The notes under the pieces: generated by a model
Told to the model about the DNA's origin: nothing
What the model saw: only the letters and a program-made list of their open reading frames with translations
Databases searched by the model: none
Shown: piece by piece, positions 24,612 through 36,575 of the stretch
How the letters are laid out: each line of letters opens with the position of its first letter
Numbering within the stretch: position 1 is the stretch's first letter
Program-made: the position numbers and the translations under genes
Source of the DNA: Micromonospora parathelypteridis
Lineage (GTDB): Bacteria; Actinomycetota; Actinomycetes; Mycobacteriales; Micromonosporaceae
NCBI RefSeq assembly: GCF_014201145.1
Contig: NZ_JACHDP010000001.1
Location: 4,030,001 to 4,094,000, forward strand
Reading direction: 5' to 3'
DNA: 64,000 nucleotides

Positions 24612-25639
24612 TCCTGCTCGGCCAGCGGACGACCGTCGAAGTCGACCGCGGAGTAGAGCGCCAGCTTCTCCAGCCGGTGGTACGAGTCGATCACCCGGAT
24701 GGTGCCGCTCTTCGACCGCATCACGATCGACTGGGTGTACGCGCCGCCGGCCCGGTAGCGCACCCCGCGCAGCAGGTCCCCGGAGGTGACGCCGGTCGCC
24801 ACGAAGAAGCAGTTGTCCCCGGTGACAAGATCATCGGTGCCCAGCACCCGGTCCAGGTCGTGCCCGGCGGCGAGCGCCTTCTCCCGCTCCTGCTCGTCGC
24901 GCGGCCAGAGCTTGGCCTGCATCGCACCTCCCATGCATTTCAGGGCGCAGGCGGAGATGATGCCCTCGGGGGTGCCGCCGATGCCCATCAGCACGTCGAC
25001 GTCCGACTCGCCCCGGGCGGCCGCGATGGAGCCCGCGATGTCGCCGTCGGAGATGAATCGGATGCCCGCCCCGGTCCGACGGATCTGCGCGACCAGGTCG
25101 TCGTGGCGGCTCCGGTCCAGCACGCAGACCGTCACCTCGGAGACGTCGGTGCCCTTGACCTTGGCGATCCGACGGATGTTCTCCGCCACACCGGCGTTGA
25201 TGTCGATCACGTCGGCGTACGCCGGCCCGACGGCGAGCTTCTCCATGTAGAACACGGCGCTGGGATCGAACATCGCACCCCGCTCGGAGACGGCGAGCAC
25301 CGCTACGGCGTTCGGCATGCCCTTGCTCATCAGCGTGGTGCCGTCCACCGGGTCGACGGCGACGTCCACCTCCGGGCCGGTGCCGTCGCCGACGTGCTCG
25401 CCATTGAAGAGCATCGGGGCGTTGTCCTTCTCGCCCTCGCCGATCACCACCACACCGCGCATCTGGATCGAGTTGATCAGCTTGCGCATCGCGTCGACCG
25501 CGGCCCCGTCGCCGCCCTCCTTGTCGCCCCGACCGACCCACCGGCCGGCGGCCATCGCCGCGGCCTCGGTGACCCGGACCAGGTCGAGGGCGAGGTTTCG
25601 GTCGAGATCCTGTGGGATCCGCGTCCTGGTGTTCGTCAT
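24608..25639 (-). CDS. glpX: Fructose-1,6-bisphosphatase, class II
   Basis: 343 residues. It removes the 1-phosphate from fructose-1,6-bisphosphate, the irreversible step late in gluconeogenesis. The metal-binding signature of the lithium-sensitive phosphatase superfamily is seen as [17 protein letters not shown] (Asp96, Asp99), with [11 protein letters not shown] and [16 protein letters not shown] upstream and downstream. Class II GlpX is the usual actinobacterial enzyme. ATG at 25639 has GAGGAGGAG 9 nt upstream. The divergent DUF4245 gene and this order match mycobacteria (Rv1099c/Rv1100). Confidence 0.95.
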   Translation of the reverse strand: MTNTRTRIPQDLDRNLALDLVRVTEAAAMAAGRWVGRGDKEGGDGAAVDAMRKLINSIQMRGVVVIGEGEKDNAPMLFNGEHVGDGTGPEVDVAVDPVDGTTLMSKGMPNAVAVLAVSERGAMFDPSAVFYMEKLAVGPAYADVIDINAGVAENIRRIAKVKGTDVSEVTVCVLDRSRHDDLVAQIRRTGAGIRFISDGDIAGSIAAARGESDVDVLMGIGGTPEGIISACALKCMGGAMQAKLWPRDEQEREKALAAGHDLDRVLGTDDLVTGDNCFFVATGVTSGDLLRGVRYRAGGAYTQSIVMRSKSGTIRVIDSYHRLEKLALYSAVDFDGRPLAEQE

Positions 25640-25798
25640 GACGGCTACTCCTCCTCGCGACGGTGCGGGGACGACCGGCGGCAGGGAGGTCCCCACTGCC
25701 GGCTTTGTCGCTGATCCTCACACGATGGCCGACCGGGCGTCGGCGCGGGGCGGTGATGGCCCGGATACCGCCGGTCGGGCGGCTGCGAAGATAGGGGG

Positions 25799-26446
25799 GT
25801 GGAGCCCGCACAGCCAGCCGACCGCGTACCCGCCGACCGCACGCCGCCCGACGGCCAGCCGCCGGTCGACGTCCCCACCGGCCCCGATGATGCGCCCGTC
25901 GGGAACGATCCGACGCCGCTACCTCCGGTGAAGTCCGCCAAATCCGAGCGGTCGCCGAAGGACATGGCGATCTCGTTGCTGGTGCTGCTCGTCCCGATCG
26001 CGCTGCTGCTGGCGTTCTACCGGGGCTTCCTCGGCGGTGACCAGGCCACGACGGTCGATCCGGCCCCGGCGATCGAGCAGGCTCGGGCGGCGAACACGTT
26101 TCCGGTGAGCCAGCCGCAGGGGCTCGGCTCCGGCTGGTCGACGGTCAGCGCCCGCTACCAGACCGTCGAGGGCGGTGCGAATCTGCGGATCGGCTATCTC
26201 ACGCCGGAAGGGCGGGGCGTCCAACTCCTGCAGAGCAGCGTGCCGGCGGAGCGGCTGCTCCCCGCGGAGTTGACCGACCAGGGGCAGCCGCAGGGTCCTA
26301 CCGAGCTGGCCGGCCGGACCTGGCAGCTCTACACGGCCCGGGGGAACCAGCAGGCGCTGGTCCTGCTGGAGCCGACCCGCACGATGATCATCATCGGCGA
26401 TGCCCGGGACAACGAGCTACGGGAGTTGGCCGGCTCGGTGCGCTGA
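25799..26446 (+). CDS. DUF4245 membrane protein
   Basis: 215 residues: a Pro/Asp-rich disordered cytosolic N-terminus (1-48), one membrane helix (ISLLVLLVPIALLLAFYRGFL, about 57-78), and an external domain of about 130 residues (WSTVSARYQTVEGGANLRIGYLTP, then GRTWQLYTARGNQQALVL). This architecture and the place opposite glpX are those of DUF4245 (Rv1100-like) proteins. Function unknown. GTG start at 25799 directly follows a G-run that may act as ribosome-binding site. Confidence 0.8.
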   Translation: MEPAQPADRVPADRTPPDGQPPVDVPTGPDDAPVGNDPTPLPPVKSAKSERSPKDMAISLLVLLVPIALLLAFYRGFLGGDQATTVDPAPAIEQARAANTFPVSQPQGLGSGWSTVSARYQTVEGGANLRIGYLTPEGRGVQLLQSSVPAERLLPAELTDQGQPQGPTELAGRTWQLYTARGNQQALVLLEPTRTMIIIGDARDNELRELAGSVR

Positions 26447-26561
26447 CCGGGCTCAGCCGATCGACGGATCCAGTGGTGGTGAAGATCCGTTAAGCTGCCC
26501 CGGCTCAGGTCCGGCAGGTGTCGCCGCCGGACATTCCCCCCTGATTTGAAGTGAGATCTTT

Positions 26562-27383
26562 GTGAATATTCGACGGTGGAGCTTCGGCTTCCTCGCCGCC
26601 ACCCTGCTCGTCCCCGGCCTGGCCGCGTGCAAGTCCGACGCCGCCGAGCCGGCCGCCGGCACGGGCGCGTCCCCGTCCGCCCCGGCGGTCCCGGCCGACC
26701 CGAAGGAAGCGCTGCTCGCCTCCACCAAGGAGATGGCCAAGGGTGACTTCACCTTCACCCTGGCGGGTGCCGAGATGACCGGCGGCGGCCTGGTGCACAA
26801 GCCCAGCAACAGCGCACAGGTCACCGTGAAGTTCGGCGACGCGTCCCAGGACATGTCGATCGAGATGGACCTGGTCTACATCGACTCGGAGAGCTGGGTG
26901 AAGATGGACCTCGGTGGTGCCATGGTCGCCGCCCTCCCCGGTGCGGCGAAGAACAAGGGCAAGTACCAGCACCTCGACAAGACCAAGGTCGAGGGCATCG
27001 CGGACCTCCAGTTGGATCCCGAGTCGCTCGACCCGGTCGACAGTGACGCCCTGGTCAAGGGTGTGACCGACGTGCAGAAGACCGCCGAGGGCGCTTACGC
27101 CGGCAAGATCGACATTTCGGCCGCCGCCACCGAGTCGCTCGCCCTCGACGAGGAGGTCGTCACCGCGTTGGGTGCGCAGGCCAAGGCGCTGCCGTTCACG
27201 GCCAAGCTGGACCCGCAGGGTCGACTCACCGAGCTGGTCATCTCGGTGCCGGCCGCCGGCGAGACCGCCGCGCACGAGGTCAAGATCAGTTACACGGGCT
27301 ACGGGACCGGCACCGGCGCGAAGAAGCCGCCGGCCGACAAGGTCGTCGAGGCTCCGGCCGAGACGTACGAGATGTTCAAGTAG
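26562..27383 (+). CDS. LppX/LprAFG-family lipoprotein (copy 1)
   Basis: 273 residues. A lipoprotein signal peptide ends in the lipobox LAAC with Cys23. The mature domain (about 45-273) has the LprG/LppX pattern: KEALLASTKEMAKGDFTFTLAG, YIDSESWVKMDLG, GKYQHLDKTKVEG, and a late PFTAKLDPQGRLTELVISVP. In mycobacteria such proteins hold di- or triacylated lipids in a hydrophobic pocket and help move them to the outer envelope. No major-facilitator partner (Rv1410c-like) is adjacent. GTG start with a GAAGTGAGA box. It is 241 nt upstream of a paralogue with a terminator between. Confidence 0.78.
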   Translation: MNIRRWSFGFLAATLLVPGLAACKSDAAEPAAGTGASPSAPAVPADPKEALLASTKEMAKGDFTFTLAGAEMTGGGLVHKPSNSAQVTVKFGDASQDMSIEMDLVYIDSESWVKMDLGGAMVAALPGAAKNKGKYQHLDKTKVEGIADLQLDPESLDPVDSDALVKGVTDVQKTAEGAYAGKIDISAAATESLALDEEVVTALGAQAKALPFTAKLDPQGRLTELVISVPAAGETAAHEVKISYTGYGTGTGAKKPPADKVVEAPAETYEMFK

Positions 27384-27394
27384 ATCGACATCGT

Positions 27395-27425
27395 GGGTCG
27401 GGGCGGCCTGGTGTCGCCCCGACCC
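27395..27425 (+). terminator. Hairpin terminator between the two lipoprotein genes
   Basis: GGGTCGGGGCG (27395-27405) pairs with CGCCCCGACCC (27415-27425), with a 9-nt loop, 12 nt after the stop of copy 1. Confidence 0.65.
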
Positions 27426-27624
27426 CGTTCGCTGGGCTCCTTCGGGCGCCGGTCACGGACAACCGGACAGGCGGGTGATTGTCCGACGCGCCAACAGGGA
27501 ACAGAGAGGGAGTGATCCGGGCGCGCTGCTCGGTCCGGATCGCGCGACGCGGCCGACGGTGCTGCCGCGTCGCCCGGTTTCCGGCGCCGTCCAGGTCGTC
27601 GGGTGACCCTCTTGGGAGACACGT

Positions 27625-28476
27625 ATGACTGTTCGACGACTCGGCGTCGGCCTGGTAGCCGCCGCTCTGATCACGCCCGCGCTGGCCGCCTGCGCCAGCA
27701 ATGGAACCGGCACCCCCGGATCGACCGCGTCCCCGACGGTGACCGCGTCCGGCACGGCGAGCCCGTCCGGCGGCGCGCCGGTGGAGGGCGACGCCAAGCA
27801 GGCCCTGCTCGACTCGACCAAGGAGATCAGCAGCGGCAACTTCCGGTTCACCCTCACGGGGGCCGGCTCGACGGCGGAGGGGCAGGTGCACCAGCCGAGC
27901 CAGAGCGCCGCGATGAAGGTCGCGATCGGCGGCCCCTCATCCGACCTGACGATGAAGCTCGACCTCATCCACTACAAGCCGGACAGCTGGGTGAAGCTGG
28001 AGCTGACCGGCCCCGCCGCCCAGAACCTGCCCGCCATCAAGCAACTCAACCTCGGCAAGTACCAGCACCTGGACCAGGCCCGGATCAAGGGCAACCGCAG
28101 CCTCGGCTTCGACTTCGAGAAGGTCGACCCGGCCGGCAGCGCGGTCCTGACCCAGGGCATCACCGAGGTCCGCAGCACCGGAACCGGCACGTACGCCGGC
28201 ACCATCGACGTCACCAAGGCCGCCGAGGCGGGCTCGCTGAACGCCGCCACGATCGCGGCGCTGGGGACCCAGGCGAAGACGGTCCCGTTCACCGCGAAGG
28301 TGGACCCGCAGGGCCGCCTCAGCGAGTTGGTGCTGCAGTTGCCGGCCGCCGGGCAGACCACCGCCCAGGAGATCCGGATGACGTACTCCGACTACGGCGC
28401 CGCCACCGCGGCGCAGAAGCCGCCGGCGGACCAGGTCGTCGAGGCCCCGGCCGAGCTGTACAGCCTGTTCAACTGA
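27625..28476 (+). CDS. LppX/LprAFG-family lipoprotein (copy 2)
   Basis: 283 residues. Lipobox LAAC with Cys23, then a Thr/Ser/Pro linker and a lipid-binding-type domain. Paralogous to the previous gene: both share K-x-ALL-x-STKE, S-W-VK-x-x-L, GKYQHLD, PFTAK(L/V)DPQGRL(T/S)EL, and the ending KPPAD(K/Q)VVEAPAE-x-Y. The duplication is old enough for clear divergence, so the copies may bind different lipids. It has its own 5' region and a bidirectional terminator after it. Start ATG. Confidence 0.78.
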   Translation: MTVRRLGVGLVAAALITPALAACASNGTGTPGSTASPTVTASGTASPSGGAPVEGDAKQALLDSTKEISSGNFRFTLTGAGSTAEGQVHQPSQSAAMKVAIGGPSSDLTMKLDLIHYKPDSWVKLELTGPAAQNLPAIKQLNLGKYQHLDQARIKGNRSLGFDFEKVDPAGSAVLTQGITEVRSTGTGTYAGTIDVTKAAEAGSLNAATIAALGTQAKTVPFTAKVDPQGRLSELVLQLPAAGQTTAQEIRMTYSDYGAATAAQKPPADQVVEAPAELYSLFN

Positions 28477-28484
28477 CGTACGCG

Positions 28485-28510
28485 GGTGGGGCGGCGTCGG
28501 CCGCCCCACC
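28485..28510. terminator. Bidirectional hairpin terminator
   Basis: GGTGGGGCGGC (28485-28495) pairs with GCCGCCCCACC (28500-28510) around a GTCG loop, between the convergent lipoprotein and xseB genes. Confidence 0.7.
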
Positions 28511-28516
28511 GGCTGG

Positions 28517-28747
28517 TCAGGAAGCGGGCTCCTGCCGGGCGGCGTCGATCCGCGCACGCGCGCCATCCAGCCAGCGTTGGCAGATCACCGCCAGCGCCTC
28601 GCCGCGCTCCCAGAGCGCCAGCGACTCCTCCAGGGACGTGCCGCCGGCCTCCAGCCGCTCGACCACCGAGGCCAGCTCGGAGCGGGCCTGCTCGTAACTG
28701 AGCCGCTCGTCCGGCCCGGCCTTCTTGTCGTCAGTCATCGCGTCCAT
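28517..28747 (-). CDS. xseB: Exodeoxyribonuclease VII small subunit
   Basis: 76 residues, the usual size. The XseB helical hairpin is clear: LSYEQARSELASVVERLEAGGTSLEESLALWERGEALAVICQRWL, quoted as SYEQARSELASVVERLEAGG and SLEESLALWERGEAL. Several XseB copies bind each XseA to form the enzyme that degrades single-stranded DNA to oligonucleotides. GGGGAG lies about 12 nt before the ATG; an in-frame ATG at 28738 is the alternative. It is 36 nt downstream of xseA on the same strand. Confidence 0.93.
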   Translation of the reverse strand: MDAMTDDKKAGPDERLSYEQARSELASVVERLEAGGTSLEESLALWERGEALAVICQRWLDGARARIDAARQEPAS

Positions 28748-28783
28748 CTCAGCACATCACTCCCCGGGTCACCGCGTCGCCAC

Positions 28784-30007
28784 TCAGCCGTCGACCGTGG
28801 CGGCCAGCTCGCCGTCGGCCAGCCGTACCCGCAACGGGTCGCCCTTGGCGACGTCCGCCGCCGCGCGGACGACGTGGCCGTCCGCGCGCTGCACGATCGC
28901 GTACCCCCGGTCGAGGGTGGCGGCGGGGGAGAGCGCGCGCAGCCGCGCCAGCGTGTGGCGCAGGTCGTCGTCGGCGGCGGCGAGCCGGTGCTCCAGGCAG
29001 CGGCCGGCCCGCTGGCGCAACGCGGCCAGCTCGGTCGCCCGATGTTCCACCATCACCTGGGGTCGGGCCAGCACCGGCCGGGACCGCAGCCCGTCGAGCC
29101 GGTGCGTCTCGCGGTCGACCAGGTTGCGCACCGCCCGTTCGAGGCGGTGCCGGGCCTGGCCGATGAGGCGTACCTCCTCGGTGAGGTCGGGGACGACCCG
29201 CTTGGCCGCGTCGGTCGGGGTGGAGGCGCGGACGTCGGCGACGTAGTCGATCAGCGGCGCGTCCGTCTCGTGGCCGATCGCGCTGACCACCGGGGTACGA
29301 CAGCCGAACACCGCACGACAGAGCGCCTCGTCGGAGAAGGGGAGCAGGTCCTCGATGCCGCCGCCGCCCCGGGCGATGATGATCACGTCGATGCTCGGGT
29401 CGGCGTCCAGCACCTTGAGCGCGTCGACGATCTGCGGCACGGCGGACGGGCCCTGCACGGCCACGTTGACAGTGCGGAACTCCACTGCGGGCCAACGTCG
29501 GCGGGCATTGGTCAGCACGTCCCGCTCCGCCGCCGACGCGCGACCGGTGATGAGCCCGATCCGGCCGGGCAGGAACGGCAGTCGGCGCTTGCGGGCACGG
29601 TCGAAGAGCCCTTCGGCGGCCAGCAGCTTCTTGAGCTTCTCCAGCCGGGCCAGCAGCTCCCCGAGCCCCACCTGGCGGATCTCGTCGGCGCGCAGGCTCA
29701 GCGTGCCCCGGGCGGCGTAGAACTCCGGTTTGGCGTGCAGCACCACCCGCGCGCCCTCGCGCAACTCCGGCGCCCCAGCATCCAGTACGTCCCGGTTGGT
29801 GGTGACGGTCAGGCTCAGGTCGGCCGACGGGTCACGCAGGGTGAGGAAGACCGTGCTGGCTCCGGGGCGGCGGCTGATCTGCGCCACCTGTCCGTCCACC
29901 CACACCCAGCCGAGCTTGGCGATCCAGGCGCCCACCTTCTGGCTGACCACCCGCACCGGCCAGGGCTCCTCAGCACTACTCCCCCCGCTACCCCCACCCA
30001 CAGTCAC
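28784..30007 (-). CDS. xseA: Exodeoxyribonuclease VII large subunit
   Basis: 407 residues. An N-terminal OB-fold ([32 protein letters not shown], quoted as [15 protein letters not shown]) is followed by the catalytic domain with the family signatures [39 protein letters not shown] and [30 protein letters not shown]. With XseB it processively cuts single-stranded DNA in repair. GTG at 30007 is preferred to one 9 nt earlier, which overlaps a TAGGGT box standing 7 nt upstream. Palindrome B begins about 37 bp upstream. Confidence 0.93.
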   Translation of the reverse strand: MTVGGGSGGSSAEEPWPVRVVSQKVGAWIAKLGWVWVDGQVAQISRRPGASTVFLTLRDPSADLSLTVTTNRDVLDAGAPELREGARVVLHAKPEFYAARGTLSLRADEIRQVGLGELLARLEKLKKLLAAEGLFDRARKRRLPFLPGRIGLITGRASAAERDVLTNARRRWPAVEFRTVNVAVQGPSAVPQIVDALKVLDADPSIDVIIIARGGGGIEDLLPFSDEALCRAVFGCRTPVVSAIGHETDAPLIDYVADVRASTPTDAAKRVVPDLTEEVRLIGQARHRLERAVRNLVDRETHRLDGLRSRPVLARPQVMVEHRATELAALRQRAGRCLEHRLAAADDDLRHTLARLRALSPAATLDRGYAIVQRADGHVVRAAADVAKGDPLRVRLADGELAATVDG

Positions 30008-30014
30008 GCCGCCC

Positions 30015-30020
30015 ACCCTA
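30015..30020 (-). promoter_or_regulatory. TAGGGT -10 element, xseA
   Basis: On the minus strand TAGGGT ends 7 nt before the GTG at 30007; a leaderless xseA transcript is predicted. Dispersed palindrome B occupies the place where a -35 and upstream sites would lie. Confidence 0.4.
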
Positions 30021-30044
30021 CAAACCCCACCCCCGACCCCCGTC

Positions 30045-30099
30045 GATCATGAAGTTATTGCCCTCTTTGTCGGCGTGTCGCGGCGATAACTTCATGATC
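30045..30099. repeat. Dispersed palindrome B (55 bp)
   Basis: Arms 30045-30062 and 30082-30099 are inverted repeats matching at 17 of 18 positions, ends GATCATGAAGTTAT. The loop is 19 nt. It is AT-richer than its surroundings. It lies between the divergent xseA and ispH promoters, so it cannot be a simple terminator. Confidence 0.85.
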
Positions 30100-30162
30100 A
30101 CCCAGGGCTTGGGGGTGGGTTGCGCGGGAATTGGCTGAGGTGGCGGTGGGAGGGGCGGCACG

Positions 30163-30168
30163 TAGGAT
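30163..30168 (+). promoter_or_regulatory. TAGGAT -10 element, ispH
   Basis: TAGGAT ends 6 nt before the GTG at 30175 with no ribosome-binding site; leaderless transcription is likely. Confidence 0.45.
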
Positions 30169-30174
30169 GGGCGG

Positions 30175-31161
30175 GTGACTGAGGCTGAGGCGACTCCACG
30201 GACCGGCAAGCGCGTGCTCCTGGCCAAGCCCCGCGGCTACTGCGCTGGCGTCGACCGCGCGGTGCAGACCGTCGAGGAGGCACTGAAGCTCTACGGCGCC
30301 CCGATCTATGTGCGCAAGCAGATCGTGCACAACAAGCACGTGGTGCAGACCCTGGAGGCCCAGGGCGCGATCTTCGTAGAGGAGAACGAGGAGGTGCCGG
30401 TGGGCGCCACCGTCATCTTCTCCGCACACGGCGTGGCTCCGGAGGTCTACGAGCAGGCCAAGCAGCGCTCGCTGAAGGCGATCGACGCGACCTGTCCGCT
30501 GGTCACCAAGGTGCACCACGAGGCGAAGCGGTTCGCCGCCGAGGATTACGACATCCTGCTCATCGGCCACGAGGGGCACGAAGAGGTCATCGGCACGGCC
30601 GGTGAGGCCCCCGCACACATCCAACTGGTCGACGGACCGGATGGTGCCGACAAGATCACCGTCCGTGATCCGGAGAAGGTCGTCTGGCTCTCCCAGACCA
30701 CGCTCTCGGTCGACGAGACGCTGGAGACGGTGGCCCGGCTCAAGCAGCGACTGCCGCTGCTGCAGTCCCCGCCCAGCGACGACATCTGCTACGCCACCTC
30801 CAACCGGCAGCACGTGGTCAAGGAGATCGCCGCCGACTGCGACGTGGTGATCGTCGTCGGCTCGACGAACTCCTCCAACTCGGTCCGCCTGGTCGAGGTC
30901 GCTCTGGACGCGGGCGCTCGCGCCGGTCACCTCGTCGACTTCGCCCACGAGATCGACGACGCCTGGCTGGAGGGGGCCAACACGGTCGGCCTGACCTCCG
31001 GCGCGAGCGTCCCGGACGACCTCGTCCAGGAGGTGCTGGTTCACCTCGCCGCGCGGGGCTTCGCCGACGTCGAGGAGATCACCACCGCCAACGAGCGGCT
31101 CACGTTCTCGCTGCCGCAGGAGCTGAAGCGGGACATGAAGGCCGCGGCGGCGCGCGGCTGA
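30175..31161 (+). CDS. ispH: 4-hydroxy-3-methylbut-2-enyl diphosphate reductase
   Basis: 328 residues. The last enzyme of the MEP pathway, an iron-sulfur protein that makes isopentenyl and dimethylallyl diphosphate. The three cluster cysteines are visible: Cys23 ([12 protein letters not shown]), Cys107 (DATCPLV) and Cys205 ([11 protein letters not shown]). The substrate-binding segments [15 protein letters not shown] and [10 protein letters not shown] are intact. It provides the building blocks used by the cis-prenyltransferase elsewhere in the window. GTG start chosen from the TAGGAT box. Gene order next to xseA/xseB matches mycobacteria (Rv1108c/Rv1110). Confidence 0.96.
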   Translation: MTEAEATPRTGKRVLLAKPRGYCAGVDRAVQTVEEALKLYGAPIYVRKQIVHNKHVVQTLEAQGAIFVEENEEVPVGATVIFSAHGVAPEVYEQAKQRSLKAIDATCPLVTKVHHEAKRFAAEDYDILLIGHEGHEEVIGTAGEAPAHIQLVDGPDGADKITVRDPEKVVWLSQTTLSVDETLETVARLKQRLPLLQSPPSDDICYATSNRQHVVKEIAADCDVVIVVGSTNSSNSVRLVEVALDAGARAGHLVDFAHEIDDAWLEGANTVGLTSGASVPDDLVQEVLVHLAARGFADVEEITTANERLTFSLPQELKRDMKAAAARG

Positions 31162-31201
31162 GCACGGGAACGAACACGGCCCGGCCTGCGTCAGATTCGG
31201 T

Positions 31202-31636
31202 ATGAGGACCTTTCGGCTCGCCGTTGCCGCGCTGACCGTCTGCGCGGCGCTGAGCGCCTGCGGCAACCAGGACGCCGGAGGCGGCACGCCCACCCCGACG
31301 CCGACGGGAGCGCAGCCGGCGACCAGCCAGCCCACGCCCGAGCCGACCGCCCCGCCGTCGACCGTCGACCCGGCACCGACCACCCCGCCAACGGGCCCGA
31401 AGCCGGGCGGCCCGAGTACGCCACCGGGGGTCGGGGCCACCACCCTGTCCGGCACCGTGCAGGGCGGCGTGGAGCCCAACTGCGTTCTGCTCGACGGCTA
31501 CCTGCTCCTCGGTGGGCCGCGTGACGTGCTGAAGCCGGGTACGCGGGTGGAGGTCACCGGCCGGGTCGAGCCCGGCATGATGACCACCTGCCAGCAGGGC
31601 ACCCCGTTCGTGGTGTCGGGTGCCAACCGCTCCTGA
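31202..31636 (+). CDS. Small lipoprotein, unknown
   Basis: 144 residues. Lipobox LSAC with Cys20, then a Thr/Pro/Gly-rich linker (residues 28-78) and a compact C-terminal domain of about 65 residues: TLSGTVQGGVEPNCVLLDGYLLLGG, then GTRVEVTGRVEPGMMTTCQQGTPF. Two cysteines may form a disulfide. The strand pattern (SGTV..G...NCVLLDG....L.G....L..G..V.V.G) resembles a small OB-fold. No family is named. It ends 9 nt before the convergent rmuC gene. Confidence 0.65.
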   Translation: MRTFRLAVAALTVCAALSACGNQDAGGGTPTPTPTGAQPATSQPTPEPTAPPSTVDPAPTTPPTGPKPGGPSTPPGVGATTLSGTVQGGVEPNCVLLDGYLLLGGPRDVLKPGTRVEVTGRVEPGMMTTCQQGTPFVVSGANRS

Positions 31637-31645
31637 TTAGCTGCC

Positions 31646-32809
31646 CTAGCGGGCCGAGACCCCGTCGTCGGCCGGATCGGCCAGCTCGGGCGCCTGCGGC
31701 TGCCTGGGCGTCAACTCGACCTGGGCGGGCGTGGGCAACTCCTCGTCCGAGACGCCCAGCTCGGCGAGCTTGCGTGCGCTGACCAGCACCCGGGCCTCCA
31801 GCGAGCCGACCGCCCGGTTGTACGCGGTCACCGCACCGGCCAGCGACGACCCGAGCTTGCCCACGTGGTCACCCAGGGTCGAGAGCCGGCCGTACAGCTC
31901 CCGGGCGAGGGTGTGCACCGCGAGCGCGTTCCGGGCCAGCGCCTCCTGTCGCCAGGAGTAGGCGACCGTCCGGAGCAGTGCGACCAGCGTGGCCGGCGTG
32001 GCCAGCACCACGTTGCGGGTGAAGGCGTGCTCCAGCAGCGTCGGGTCACGCTGCAGCGCGACGTCGAGGAACGGGTCGGCGGGAACGAACAGCACCACGA
32101 ACTCCGGCGAGCTGTCGAACGCCGACCAGTAGGACTTGGCGGCCAGAGCGTCGACGTGCCCCCGCAGGTGCCGGGCGTGCGCGTCGAGGTGGGTGTCCCG
32201 GCCGCGCTCGTCGCGGGCCTCCATGGCCGTCAGGTACGCGTCGAACGGCGCCTTGGCGTCCACCACCACCGATCGGCCGCCATGCAGTCGGACCACCAGA
32301 TCCGGTCGGACGACCTGCTGATCGGTGGCGGCCGTGACCTGCTCGGAGAAGTCGCAGTGCTCCAGCATCCCGGCCGCCTCGACGATCCGGCGCAGCTGGT
32401 GCTCGCCCCAGCGGCCCCGCACCTGTGGCGCCCGCAGCGCCGCGACCAGCTGCTTGGTCTCGGTGCGCAGCTCGCCGGAGACGGCGGTCATCGAACGGAC
32501 CTGCTCGCGCAGCTCGGCGTACGCGTCGACCCGGTCGTGCTCCAGCTCGGCCACCCGCTGCTCGTAGCGGCGAAGCGTGTCGTGCAGCGGGGCGACCGCC
32601 CGGGCCACCGCCTCCTGGGACTGCGCGGTGGCCTCGTAGTTCAGGGCCCGCATGGACTGCTCCAGCCGGCCCTCGCCCTCTCGGGTGGCGGCCAGGGTGG
32701 CATCGAGGCGGGCGATGTCGGCCGCCGACCGGGACCGGGCCGCGAGCCAGCCCACCGCCCCGCCAGCACCGAGGCACACGATCACCAGGAGCAGGGTCGA
32801 GACGTCCAT
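31646..32809 (-). CDS. rmuC: DNA recombination protein RmuC
   Basis: 387 residues. An N-terminal membrane helix (LLLVIVCLGAGGAVGWLAA) is followed by a coiled coil (about 30-130, AVAPLHDTLRRYEQRVAELEHDR) and the RmuC nuclease-like domain: RGRWGEHQLRRIVEAAGMLEH, VRPDLVVRLHGGRSVVVDAKAPFDAYL (the D-x-x-V..DAK core), and FVPADPFLDVAL. RmuC limits recombination at short inverted repeats in E. coli; the biochemical activity is not firmly known. ATG at 32809 follows a CAAGCT box at 6 nt. A 104-codon longer reading is rejected because it overlaps the divergent gene. Confidence 0.9.
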   Translation of the reverse strand: MDVSTLLLVIVCLGAGGAVGWLAARSRSAADIARLDATLAATREGEGRLEQSMRALNYEATAQSQEAVARAVAPLHDTLRRYEQRVAELEHDRVDAYAELREQVRSMTAVSGELRTETKQLVAALRAPQVRGRWGEHQLRRIVEAAGMLEHCDFSEQVTAATDQQVVRPDLVVRLHGGRSVVVDAKAPFDAYLTAMEARDERGRDTHLDAHARHLRGHVDALAAKSYWSAFDSSPEFVVLFVPADPFLDVALQRDPTLLEHAFTRNVVLATPATLVALLRTVAYSWRQEALARNALAVHTLARELYGRLSTLGDHVGKLGSSLAGAVTAYNRAVGSLEARVLVSARKLAELGVSDEELPTPAQVELTPRQPQAPELADPADDGVSAR

Positions 32810-32850
32810 CACCGGAGCTTGCCAGACGGCTACGACGAGACACCCGGGAG

Positions 32851-32856
32851 TACGGT
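32851..32856 (+). promoter_or_regulatory. TACGGT -10 element, Gly/Asp-rich membrane protein
   Basis: TACGGT stands 7 nt before the ATG at 32864, without a ribosome-binding site. It lies back to back with the rmuC start. Confidence 0.35.
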
Positions 32857-32863
32857 CGAAGAT

Positions 32864-33691
32864 ATGGAACTTGTGTTGTGCCTCGTCGTCGTGCTGGTCG
32901 GCGCGCTGGGCGCCGCGGCGCTCATCCGCGCTCAGGCAAGTGCCCGTCAGCGCACCGAGCTCGGCGACGCCCGCGCGGAGGCGCAGCGGTGGTACGAGCG
33001 CCTCGGCGGCCAGTTGATGAACCTGCAGGGCGAGGAGCCGGCGGTGCGCCAGGCGCTGGCCGATGCCGGTGAGCGGTACAACGCGGCGGGCTCGCAGCTG
33101 GAGCAGGCACGTACGCCGCACCAGTTCGGGCTGGCCCGGGAGACCGCGCTGGAGGGGCTGGCGTACATCCGGGCGGCGCGTACCGCGCTGGGTATCGATC
33201 CGGGCCCCGAGGTGCCGGCGCTGGCCGCCGCCCGCGGCGTTGGGCAGCTCACCAAGGAGCGCGAGGTCGACGTGCAGGGGCAGACCTTCCGGGCCGGTCC
33301 GCAGCCCGGTCGGGAAACGCCCTACTACTACCCCGGTGGGCGTTATCAGGGTCGACCGGTGCCCGCCGGCTGGTATTCGACACCGTGGTGGAAGACGGCG
33401 CTGGGCGCCGGTGCCGGTGTGCTCGGCGGCATCCTGATCGCCGACGCGCTGTTCTCGCCCGCCTTCGCCGACCCCGGGTACGGCTATGACGCCGGCTACC
33501 AGGAGGGCTTCGGCGACGGCGCCGAGCAGGGCGGGGACGGCGGCGACCAGGGCGGCGACCAGGGCGGGGACTTCGGCGGCGACCAGGGCGGGGACTTCGG
33601 CGGAGGGGACTACGCCGGTGGTGACTTCGGTGGTGGCGGCTTCGGCGGCGGTGACTTCGGTGGCGGGGATTTCGGCGGCGGCGACTTCTGA
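32864..33691 (+). CDS. Membrane protein with Gly/Asp-rich repeat tail
   Basis: 275 residues. One membrane helix at the start (LVLCLVVVLVGALGAAALI), a helical soluble region (about 25-125: GELxxARAEAQRWYERLGGQLMNL and a run of Ala-rich helices, in sequence LGDARAEAQRWYERLG), a Tyr/Pro stretch, a second hydrophobic segment (TALGAGAGVLGGILIADALF), then a tail of about 60 residues built from Gly, Asp, Gln and Phe with repeats GGDQGGD and GGGDFGG. Such tails form flexible, low-complexity regions. No family named. A 15-bp hairpin follows. Function unknown. Confidence 0.65.
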   Translation: MELVLCLVVVLVGALGAAALIRAQASARQRTELGDARAEAQRWYERLGGQLMNLQGEEPAVRQALADAGERYNAAGSQLEQARTPHQFGLARETALEGLAYIRAARTALGIDPGPEVPALAAARGVGQLTKEREVDVQGQTFRAGPQPGRETPYYYPGGRYQGRPVPAGWYSTPWWKTALGAGAGVLGGILIADALFSPAFADPGYGYDAGYQEGFGDGAEQGGDGGDQGGDQGGDFGGDQGGDFGGGDYAGGDFGGGGFGGGDFGGGDFGGGDF

Positions 33692-33714
33692 CAGTCGTTC
33701 GGTGTGACCTACGG

Positions 33715-33747
33715 AACGGGCCCCGGTCGTAGCGACCGGGGCCCGTT
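33715..33747. terminator. Bidirectional hairpin terminator, 15-bp stem
   Basis: AACGGGCCCCGGTCG (33715-33729) pairs perfectly with CGACCGGGGCCCGTT (33733-33747), with a TAG loop, between convergent genes. It is the cleanest short-loop hairpin at a convergent junction here. Confidence 0.8.
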
Positions 33748-33762
33748 GTCCGTTCTTGTCGA

Positions 33763-36549
<2,787 letters not shown>

Positions 36550-36575
36550 GATGCGCTCCCTTACGTGGATACGAA

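Noticed and set aside
28577-30052. 491-codon plus-strand open frame antisense to xseA/xseB
   Set aside because: Composition typical of antisense frames; xseA and xseB are fully conserved on the other strand.
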